This document shows, piece after piece, positions 55,618-64,000 of a DNA stretch of 64,000 nt; within the stretch, counting starts at the first letter, position 1, and each line of letters starts with the position of its first letter. The notes under the pieces are model-generated. The model did no database searches, was not told where the DNA came from, and saw only the letters and a program-made list of their open reading frames with translations. Position numbers and translations under genes: made by a program. This DNA comes from Campylobacter rectus (GTDB lineage: Bacteria; Campylobacterota; Campylobacteria; Campylobacterales; Campylobacteraceae), in assembly GCF_004803795.1 (NCBI RefSeq), contig NZ_CP012543.1, forward strand, positions 1,984,001-2,048,000. The letters are read 5' to 3'.

Positions 55618-56860
55618 TTTTGGGCGGCGCTTTGGCTGCTCGTTTTGATTAAAATTCACCTCCTCTCTTTTTTAACGGCGCATGCAACGAGTCTGCGCCG
55701 GTTTAATTTAGCAAATTTTGCTTTTCTTTGCAGGTTTTTAACTTAAATTTACGCTTCTTTTTACCGCTTTTGATGACGCCGATAAAATTTTGCGACCAAC
55801 TACTTGATATTTGGCGCGTCTTGCCAAACGAAGCGCGGGCGCGAGCATTTGGGAATTAAGCTTAAAAAACGGCTCGTTTGCTCTTTGGCTCGGTATGTAG
55901 CAAAGCCAAATGCCGTGCGGCCAAAAAGCTAGCGGATATAAAGATGTCGGAGAACGACTGCCGACGGAGGAGGCCCGCTCGCCCTATATGCGCAAGCGCT
56001 TTACGGCGTAGAGTCTTGGTAGTCGCGACCGCAAGGGAAGCGGCCGAGCTTACCCTGTAAGCGATGGATGCTTTATAAAAAGCCTGCGAATGAAATTTAA
56101 AGCTTAAATTTACGAGCGATTTCATCTTAAAAACGGCAAGGAGGCGGAGATTTTGCTCATTAAACGACATAGCAAGGAAATTTTTAGGCGGCGCGGATAA
56201 ACGAGGAGAAAAATTTTATTTCAAGCAAATGCGAAAACGCTTAAAGCGCCCGACCTGCAAAAGCTCAAATAACAACCAAAGCGTAGTCTGAACAGCTTTT
56301 AAGAGCTCAAAAAGCAGGCAGATCGGATCTAAAATATATCCAAAACAAGAGAGCTCTGGGGGGGGGGGTAGATAAAGGGGTTGGACAGTTGGACGGCGTG
56401 CTTAAATTCGAGTTTTTATCTTGCTTGCATTATTTTAAATATATAGCCTGCAAAACCCGAATCTTTACGGCTTAAATTAAATTTTGGTTGCGAGAGAGCG
56501 ATAATAAGGCTTAAAAGCGGTAGCGCATAGACCCGGTGAGATTTATAAACGCGTAAAACGCGCCGTAAAAATACGTGTTTAGCGTGCAGTTTTGCCGCTC
56601 GAATTTTACCGCGTCAAAATTTACCGAAAAAGCCCGAATTTAAACATAACTTTTTCACGTTTTTTTCACAGAGTGAAAAGTGAAATAATTTATATTATTT
56701 AGACTAATCTTGTAATCTTGAATTTAACCCATAAAGCCTGTAAAATCGGCATTTATCACTAAAATAAAACTTAAATTTATATTGCTTTAAATTTGGTGAA
56801 ATTTTGAAATAAAACTTAATGCTGAAGTCAAAATTTAAAAGTTATTCACGTGTGACGCGG
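55618..56860. other. Non-coding region after prs with a second 11-G tract
   Basis: About 1.2 kb. No gene recognised; open frames on both strands are short and rich in rare residues. It holds a tract of 11 G at 56358-56368 that, like the tract at 25439, is followed by TAG. Confidence 0.5.
56358..56368. repeat. Homopolymer tract of 11 G
   Basis: Eleven G followed by TAG, in a region with no recognised gene. Possibly the last trace of a phase-variable gene. Confidence 0.85.
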
Positions 56861-57385
56861 CGGTAAAATTTGAAGTGAAATTTTAAAAGCGAGCCTAAAA
56901 TATAAGCTCGCAAAAGGCCTCGGCGCTTGCCATTGCGCATAAAGCGCCAAATCGAGGCCGCAAAGTAGATGATCTCAAGCGGCGCGGTGAAATTTTCACG
57001 CAAAACGAACCAAAAGCCGCCGATCGTAGCGATGAAGATAACTTTGCCCGGCTTATCCTTGAGTTCGCCGAGCGAGTGCATTCCTAGGACTTTGCTTTGA
57101 CTGCTTTAGTCCCTCGATCTCGGAGATAAACAGCTCGTAAATGCCAAAGCTAAAGATGTAGAGCACGAGCGCTATGAGGTAGAGGTCGATCTCGCCGACG
57201 ACGCCCGAGCGCAAGCCCTCGGAGTGCTCGCCCTTGCCAAAAAGTAGCGGTAGGCCTTGATGAGCCCATGTCGTAGCGGCGATGACGAAAATACGATCGC
57301 GCCAAGCAGACCAAGCATTGCGGCAAAGAGAGTGTAAGCGTTGCTATAGAGCAAAATCCTATCAAAAATTTATGTATTAACGTCC
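56860..57385 (-). pseudogene. Decayed YqhA (UPF0114) family membrane protein gene
   Basis: Pieces in three minus frames rebuild a YqhA-type protein: ILLYSNAYTLFAAMLGLLGA, then VVGEIDLYLIALVLYIFSFG, IYELFISEIEGLKQS, HSLGELKDKPGKVIFIATIG and FTAPLEIIYFAASI. At least three frameshifts separate them. YqhA proteins are small inner-membrane proteins of unknown function. The 79-residue frame at 56842-57081 is only the 3' piece. Confidence 0.75.
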
Positions 57386-57478
57386 TTTGCTTAAAAAGAA
57401 AACGCGTATTTTATAATATTTTCCTTAAAGATTAGGCTCAGAAACTAGCAAAGATAGCCGGAGCTAAAAAGTAAAAAT

Positions 57479-60400
57479 TTAATCGTATTCTTCATAAATA
57501 TCTCTTTTTTCTTCCACTTCCGCTTCTTTTGTATACTGCTCGGCAAACTTGCGCATAGCTGCTGCAAATCTAGTAAAACCTTCCGCATCAAGGGCTTTGG
57601 CTTTTTCTTGATTTTTCTTAGCAAGCTCTCGCTCTTCCCGCCCGTAAGTAAAAGTATGCATTCCGCGCTGATTAAAAAGCGCGAGCGTGAATTCGGAGCG
57701 TATTTTGTCGGCATCCCGCTCATCTAAAATATCGGCCACGGCTTTATGTATCCAAAGCCCGCCCGGATCAGCAGGCGCGTAGGTTGAAATTTGTCCGATA
57801 TAGTGCCTAGCAACTCTTATATGCCCCGTCTCTTCGGTGATTCTTTTGGCTTCCTTGATCCACTCTTTAAATGCATTTTCGTCAAATTTCCCATCTTCCT
57901 TAACTCCCGGACAAAGTTTCCATTTATATAAAATATCGTAGGTATTTTGGGCTAGATAGCGTTTATTTTCATCTATTTCTTTAGTATTGTCGCTTTTATC
58001 ATACTCGGATCGAAAGGCGAGAGCAATCATATCGGCAAAGAATTGCGGATCGGAAGCGAGTTTTTTCTCGATTGCGGTAGGAGATTTTTCTCTAGAAAAT
58101 CTTTTTAGCCAAGGAAAGAACTTAAATTCGATTTTAAGTAGCACGTCTTGATCTATGGTTTTTGATTTTTGAAGACGCTTAATTAGCTCAACTACACTAT
58201 AGGTAGCGTAGCTATAACTAATGAGTTCTTGCATGCCACTTTCGCTATTAAGAACAGACATAAGCGAACGAACCGCTAAGGCTTCATTAATTTCGGCTTT
58301 ATTTGCCTTGTGAACAGCGCAGATAACGGCTGCGCCTTCGCGCCCATACATAAGCAATTTTTCGGTTGCTTCATTTAGATTGCCGTCTGATTCATAAGGA
58401 TTAACTCTGACGTTTTTCCAGTACAGCCCCTCACTGTTTTCTCCTAAATGATTAGAAACCATTTTCCATACCTCTTCATTAAAAGGTAAAAGCAAAAGAA
58501 ATTTAGCGCGTTGCTCTAAAGACTGATCTTTTTGCATAATCATATCAGCCCAATCAATGCCGATTTTATAAAATTTAATCTGCGCATATCCGCTTAAAAC
58601 CTGCTTTTCAACTTCATCATTTGAATCAAGAAATGTTGGCAATAGCTCATTTTCAATCAAATCATATTCTATTTCGCCCAAAGCTCGACCTACATCAAAC
58701 GGCGAAGCTACTTTTTTGGCAAAATTCATGCACTTTATCAAACCTCCACTGTCCAAAATTTCTTTTATGGCGAAATTGCGTTTTTTAGCGAGCTTTTCTA
58801 TTTGTTTATCATAGCTATCATCTTCGTCCAATAACTCAAAAGCTACGCCATTAAATAAATAACGATATTTTATTTCCGGCGAAGATGGCGCAAGACTATC
58901 GGATATGTTTTCGATTTTGCAAAGTTCTTCTTCGGGCAATGCCCAGTTAGTATCAGAAAATTTTCTATGGCGACGCACAATCCCATCAAGTTTTTCCCAA
59001 ACCAAATAGCGCTTTTCTTCGGGCAAATTTATTATACTATCCGACAAGCAATAATCAAGAGTAAAATCGTATACATTTTTGGGCAAATTTGAAAGCCTTT
59101 CTATAAGCTCAATAAATTTATCCACGTCTTCTTTTGCTAAATCAATCACAAACTCGCATAGGGCAGTAATTTGCTCCAAATATTCATATTGAAATACGCC
59201 GTCTTTCCAATCTAAAGGAATAAAATCTCTCCAAATAGGGCGGCAAGTTCCGATTGTGGTTTGGTAGCTTTCCGGAAGCAACTCTAGCAGCAGAGACCAT
59301 CCGATTTTAGGTTGATCTTTTATCACAGCTTTGATCGCCGCTTTTCTTCTATCAAATTTTGCGGTAGTTTGCACATGCCAAGGTAAAAATATATTCACAA
59401 GCGATCTTATAGGACGATTTGCCCAAGATCCGCCGGGATCAATAGAGGCAAGATCTGCCAAGATGACCGCCACTCTTGATAAATAATCAGGAGACCATGC
59501 CAGCTCTTCAAGAGCCCATAACAGGCCGCACATATAATTACGACCTTCTATCCCGCTTCCTTCTTGTTCAAATATTTCATGAAAAGGGGAATTCGAAATA
59601 TCGACCAATGACGACTCTACAGCATCAAGAAATTCGCTGGGTGCGGCTTCTACTAAAAGCGGTAAGTAGTAATCTATGCTCGCCCATCGCTCCCAATTCG
59701 CCCCATCAAGCAATGTGCGCACAATAAAATTTACAGTGTTTAAAGCCTCATTGCAAGAGCAGTTACTAAGCGCTTTAGGGCGACTACCCATCAAAGCAAG
59801 CGTTTGAGAAATTCCTTTTCTAATATTTCTAGAATAGTTTAATTGTTTTCCATAAACGCTAGCGGCGTATCGTTCTTCCTTTGGTAGATCAAGCGTCGGA
59901 TCTCTTTCTTCTAAAACTGAAATCGCTATATTTTTAAAGCGAGCTAGATCATCATTTGAGATCAAGCCTCCAAGGGCATCCCACGCCTCATCACGAGAAA
60001 TAACTTTCCATTTTCCCTCTATCAAAGCAAGTGGAGAGTCTGAACGCAGTGCGTCAGCTCTAAATTTTTCTATCCATTCTTTATAGCTTTTGCCGACAAA
60101 TTCTTCTATGGTTTGAATGTCAGCTTTATTTTCTTCATCCCATCGACCTATTAAACAGGCTTTTGCCAATTCGTGAGCAGTATTTCGTTTCGCATACGAC
60201 GGCACAGCGGCTCCTACGAGATACCTCATAAGTGCAGACAGCCTCCTATTTCCTATTTTAGCAAATTCCCCTGCAAGAGCATCTGGGAACTGCGCTTTCG
60301 TCAGTATCTCTTTGATCTGATATGATGGAGGACTTTTAAGGTCTATAACATCGTCATTGCCGTTTGATGAGGCATCGCAAAACGGCACGATCACTCCATG

Positions 60401-61333
60401 CTCTTTTTCTATGGCTAATGCAAGTAAATTTTGTTGTTCATCATCCAAGCCTAGCCTTGGGCTAGCAACCAATACATGTGATCGTCGCAACTCGGATATC
60501 GCTTGCCATGTATCTTTATCTTTTATAAAAAGACACTTATCTGCATATTTTTGCACCTTTTCTTTTTCAAGCGTCATAAGGTAAGCCGCTACAAAATCAT
60601 CTACATCGTTTTCACTCTCAGCAATAATAAAAAGTTTTTTAGCTTCGCAAGAAAAGATGGTTTCAAGCGCGCTACACTCTTTATCGCGAGAAGAGATAAA
60701 AAGCTCGGGCGGAAGAGTCAGCCCATTAAATTGTGACTGGATCAAGTTGCAGTTTCTAAATTTAGATTTAGTTAAATCCCAGTGCTCAAGCGGTGTTATA
60801 ACGCCGCTTGAATTTGGCAAAATTCCTATTTTAGCAGCTATCCACCTACCAGTAGCTGGAAATTCTCTAAGCCAATCCGCTAGCTTTACCCCATCTATTA
60901 TTATAATTCGTTTCCATCCTGTATTTTGCCGCCTTTTGATCCAAGCCCTCTGTTTTGGTTCATCCCAACCATTTGCTTCGGCCGAACGCGGAGTAACGAA
61001 GACGAAAGTAGAGTCTGCCCGTTCTTCATCGCTCAATTCATCGGTTCTTTTTTGAAAGCCACTACTTGCTTTTTCTTGAGGATCTTTTCCGGTACCTATT
61101 TCCCAATAAGATTTCCCCGCAGGAACAAATTCCAAAAATCCGGTCTCGCAATCTACAATGCCGTCCATGCCGGGTTGATTTACGGCATCGCCGTAAGGTA
61201 TGCGGCACTCGCTTATATCGGGTGCAGATTGTTTGATAAGTAGATAAATAAGTTCCGGAATTACTCCTTGGCTTTCACGCATATCTGCATATCGTGCTAA
61301 ATCGTTAGGAGTTACAATGCTTGTATATTTCAT
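57479..61333 (-). CDS. Large 1284-residue probable defence protein (N-terminal nuclease-like region, helical repeats)
   Basis: The N-terminal about 180 residues carry GMDGIVD (D57), PAGKSYWEIGTGKDPQEKAS (about 71-90) and WKRIIIIDGVKLADWLREFP. This resembles the restriction-endonuclease-like front of large STAND-type or repeat proteins in defence islands. Residues about 220-370 look like a degenerate NTPase fold (KLFIIAESENDVDDFVAAYL) but lack a Walker A motif. The rest is helical, with a Lys/Glu-rich end. No partner gene lies beside it. It sits between a dead yqhA and asd, a typical place for an inserted defence gene. The family is not named and function is inference. Confidence 0.6.
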   Translation of the reverse strand: MKYTSIVTPNDLARYADMRESQGVIPELIYLLIKQSAPDISECRIPYGDAVNQPGMDGIVDCETGFLEFVPAGKSYWEIGTGKDPQEKASSGFQKRTDELSDEERADSTFVFVTPRSAEANGWDEPKQRAWIKRRQNTGWKRIIIIDGVKLADWLREFPATGRWIAAKIGILPNSSGVITPLEHWDLTKSKFRNCNLIQSQFNGLTLPPELFISSRDKECSALETIFSCEAKKLFIIAESENDVDDFVAAYLMTLEKEKVQKYADKCLFIKDKDTWQAISELRRSHVLVASPRLGLDDEQQNLLALAIEKEHGVIVPFCDASSNGNDDVIDLKSPPSYQIKEILTKAQFPDALAGEFAKIGNRRLSALMRYLVGAAVPSYAKRNTAHELAKACLIGRWDEENKADIQTIEEFVGKSYKEWIEKFRADALRSDSPLALIEGKWKVISRDEAWDALGGLISNDDLARFKNIAISVLEERDPTLDLPKEERYAASVYGKQLNYSRNIRKGISQTLALMGSRPKALSNCSCNEALNTVNFIVRTLLDGANWERWASIDYYLPLLVEAAPSEFLDAVESSLVDISNSPFHEIFEQEGSGIEGRNYMCGLLWALEELAWSPDYLSRVAVILADLASIDPGGSWANRPIRSLVNIFLPWHVQTTAKFDRRKAAIKAVIKDQPKIGWSLLLELLPESYQTTIGTCRPIWRDFIPLDWKDGVFQYEYLEQITALCEFVIDLAKEDVDKFIELIERLSNLPKNVYDFTLDYCLSDSIINLPEEKRYLVWEKLDGIVRRHRKFSDTNWALPEEELCKIENISDSLAPSSPEIKYRYLFNGVAFELLDEDDSYDKQIEKLAKKRNFAIKEILDSGGLIKCMNFAKKVASPFDVGRALGEIEYDLIENELLPTFLDSNDEVEKQVLSGYAQIKFYKIGIDWADMIMQKDQSLEQRAKFLLLLPFNEEVWKMVSNHLGENSEGLYWKNVRVNPYESDGNLNEATEKLLMYGREGAAVICAVHKANKAEINEALAVRSLMSVLNSESGMQELISYSYATYSVVELIKRLQKSKTIDQDVLLKIEFKFFPWLKRFSREKSPTAIEKKLASDPQFFADMIALAFRSEYDKSDNTKEIDENKRYLAQNTYDILYKWKLCPGVKEDGKFDENAFKEWIKEAKRITEETGHIRVARHYIGQISTYAPADPGGLWIHKAVADILDERDADKIRSEFTLALFNQRGMHTFTYGREERELAKKNQEKAKALDAEGFTRFAAAMRKFAEQYTKEAEVEEKRDIYEEYD

Positions 61334-61847
61334 AATTCAAGTATCCTTTTTTGATAGCATTTTATATATTTTTAGCTTTATTTCGCAAATTTAAAGTGTA
61401 TAGGCAAAGCAAATAATTAGCGATTTAACAAAAATTACTTTCTAAAATCTTTAAGCAAATTGTGCTTTAAATAGCATAGCTATTTAAGATATCTTTGTGG
61501 CTGTATATATCGTAAAGATGTAGGTAAATGTATATGTGGAATTTACAAAAGATTGTGTGCGGGTCAAACTAAAAATTTACATCGGTACAAATGAGAAAAT
61601 TTAATGCTGAAAAAACGTGATTTTATTTTCTAAAATAAGCAAAATTTAGCCTGAAAATCCGAGCTTTGCAAGGCTTTGGCAAGAGAGCCGAAAACTAACC
61701 CTGCACAAAACCTGCACTAAATTTATGTCTAAATAAGATAAACGTAAATTTAGACAAAATTTAGCCGAATTTACGCACGAGCGCGGCAAGGACGAAGCTT
61801 GCCAAATCAAAACGCAAATTCGGCAAATTTAAATAAAATGCGGGCTG
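61334..61847. other. Non-coding region between the large protein gene and asd
   Basis: About 510 bases that contain the promoter of the 1284-residue protein gene (minus, with AAGGATAC-type sequence before ATG 61333). Nothing else is recognised. Confidence 0.5.
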
Positions 61848-62873
<1,026 letters not shown>

Positions 62874-63306
62874 TTTAGACTCCTTTGTTTTTACTTCTCG
62901 GTCGGCAAAGCCCTTGCGACAAGTCTCTTTGGCTTGACCCGGCGCCAAAGACTCATCGAGCTTTGCGGACTAAATTTTGTTTGCTTCTTAGACGGCAAGC
63001 CGTCTTGCGGTTGGTCTCGTCGGTTGGATCCCGTACTCCTCGTAGCACAGTCTCGTCGCAAGCGGCTGCGAAGCGAAAAGACTCGTCCGACTTTGCGAAC
63101 TAAATTTGGATTTTTCGGCAGAAAGTTATCCGCAACTACTCTTTGCTTATTAAATTTAACTCAAATTTGCGATTGAATTTTATTTCTCGCCGGCTCAAAT
63201 TTGCCAAACCGCACGCTGCGTTTTCAGCGTCGCCGTCTCGGCCGGCTAAATTTAAAATTTAAGCTAAAATTTCGCTTATTTTACTCGCGTAAAGCTTAAA
63301 TTTAAG
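62874..63306. other. Non-coding region upstream of asd with a direct repeat
   Basis: About 430 bases. Two similar units about 130 bases apart (about 62946-62977 and 63075-63107) share AAGACTC, then CTTTGCG and ACTAAATTT. No gene is recognised. Confidence 0.5.
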
Positions 63307-64000
63307 CTACTTTCTGCTGCGAGCCTGCAAAAAAAGATCGCCGGGTTGTATTTCCTCGCTTTCGCTCAGAATCGCCGCTCGCTGCACAACGGAGATGAGC
63401 TCGCGGATATTGCCCGGAAAATCGTAATTTTCAAGCTCCTTTACCGCCGCTTCGGAAAAGCTTTTTGCGCCGAGATTAAACTCCTCGCAGCTTTGCTTCA
63501 AAAAGCGCTCGGCGATAGGCAAGATCTCCTCTTTGCGTTCTCTTAGCGACGGGATGGCGACGGGCACGGTGTTTAGGCGGTAAAACAGATCCTCTCTAAA
63601 TTTACCCTCGCTGATCATCGCGGGCAGGTTCGCGTTCGTCGCAGATACGATGCGAACGTCGATTTTGACGCTCTTTGTGGCGCCAAGACGCGTAATCTCG
63701 CGCTCCTGGATCGCACGCAGGAGTTTTGGCTGCAAATTTAGCGGCATCTCGCCAATCTCGTCTAGAAATAACGTGCCGCCGCTTGCTAGCTCGAACTGCC
63801 CCTTTTTCATCGCCGAGGCGTCGGTAAATGCGCCCTTTTCAAAGCCGAAAAGCTCGCTTTCTATCAAATTTTCGGGGATCGCGGCCATGTTTATCGCGAT
63901 AAATGGACCGTCCTTGCGCGGCGAGTTTTTGTGGATAAATTTAGCAAACAGCTCCTTGCCCACGCCGCTTTCGCCCATTAGCATCGCCGAAGCGTCCGTT
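63307..64000 (-). CDS. flgR: Sigma-54-dependent activator, FlgR-like (partial, no DNA-binding domain)
   Basis: The frame runs past the window edge, so the first visible residues (TDASAMLMGESGVGKE) are internal. The AAA+ domain is complete from Walker A GESGVGKE to the sensor region (RFLKQSCEEFN, YDFPGNIRELISVVQRAA). The sigma-54 loop reads GAFTDA rather than GAFTGA. Walker B is LFLDEIGEM. The protein stops at DLFLQARSRK, soon after the AAA+ domain, with no Fis-type HTH. That fits FlgR of Campylobacter and Helicobacter, which activates flagellar sigma-54 genes without needing specific DNA binding. Confidence 0.75.
   Translation of the reverse strand, partial: TDASAMLMGESGVGKELFAKFIHKNSPRKDGPFIAINMAAIPENLIESELFGFEKGAFTDASAMKKGQFELASGGTLFLDEIGEMPLNLQPKLLRAIQEREITRLGATKSVKIDVRIVSATNANLPAMISEGKFREDLFYRLNTVPVAIPSLRERKEEILPIAERFLKQSCEEFNLGAKSFSEAAVKELENYDFPGNIRELISVVQRAAILSESEEIQPGDLFLQARSRK

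Noticed and set aside
55862-56170. 102-residue minus-strand ORF after prs
   Set aside because: Protein-unlike composition, no ribosome site and no family likeness.
57150-57365. 71- and 60-residue ORFs upstream of the YqhA remnant as genes
   Set aside because: They are two frames of the same decayed yqhA-like gene.

Overview
The window comes from the chromosome of a Campylobacter, most likely of the oral rectus/showae type. The evidence is campylobacterial housekeeping genes (hemE, lepA, prs, asd, a FlgR-like activator), AAGGAG ribosome binding sites, AT-rich -10 boxes without clear -35 boxes, poly-G tracts, and a protein whose N-terminus resembles the Campylobacter SapA surface-layer proteins. 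The genus call is inference from gene content, not from a marker gene.

Region 1 (1-10136, minus strand) is one overlapping operon for a type III-D-like CRISPR effector complex: an HD-less Cas10, a single-domain Cas7, a Csx10-like subunit, a double Cas7-like protein, a small TIGR04423-like protein and a TIGR03986-like RAMP protein. It is followed by three cyclic-oligoadenylate genes: a membrane CARF protein, a Csx1-type CARF-HEPN RNase and a Csx20-like candidate ring nuclease. A partial HTH regulator ends the run at the window edge. No array, Cas6, Cas1 or Cas2 lies in the window. Region 2 (11282-13870) is a secreted SapA/DUF4214-type protein.

Region 3 (14687-24102, minus strand) is a TonB-dependent uptake operon: a small membrane protein, a PepSY protein, a second small membrane protein, an outer-membrane receptor, ExbB, ExbD, TonB, and an ABC ATPase with permease and a large membrane protein. 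Three perfect 187-bp tandem copies at the start of the receptor gene create two in-frame chimeric small ORFs.

Region 4 (about 24.3-41.3 kb) is an accessory island and the best candidate for an undescribed system. It has three consecutive dynamin-like GTPases plus a tail-anchored protein, a zinc-ribbon protein, and a protein with an R-x4-H (HEPN-like) motif. An opposed three-gene operon ends in an isolated FtsZ C-terminal-like domain. There is also a WYL regulator, a GTPase-DUF697 gene broken by an IS1595-like element, another GTPase and a helical unknown. Five copies of one operator (consensus YGACN-NAACC-TGTCR), placed just upstream of -10 boxes, tie these units into one probable WYL-controlled regulon. 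One copy drives no visible gene, only a long hairpin. A tRNA-Asn gene lies just beyond the right edge.

Region 5 (41.9-64 kb) is core chromosome with decay: a radical SAM protein, a chemotaxis receptor with a degraded paralogue, hemE, an Rrf2 regulator beside a frameshifted oxidoreductase, a cupin, a CDF metal exporter, lepA, prs, a YqhA-family pseudogene, a 1284-residue probable defence protein, asd and the 3' part of a FlgR-like sigma-54 activator. Long non-coding stretches carry a dispersed short repeat and a second 11-G tract.
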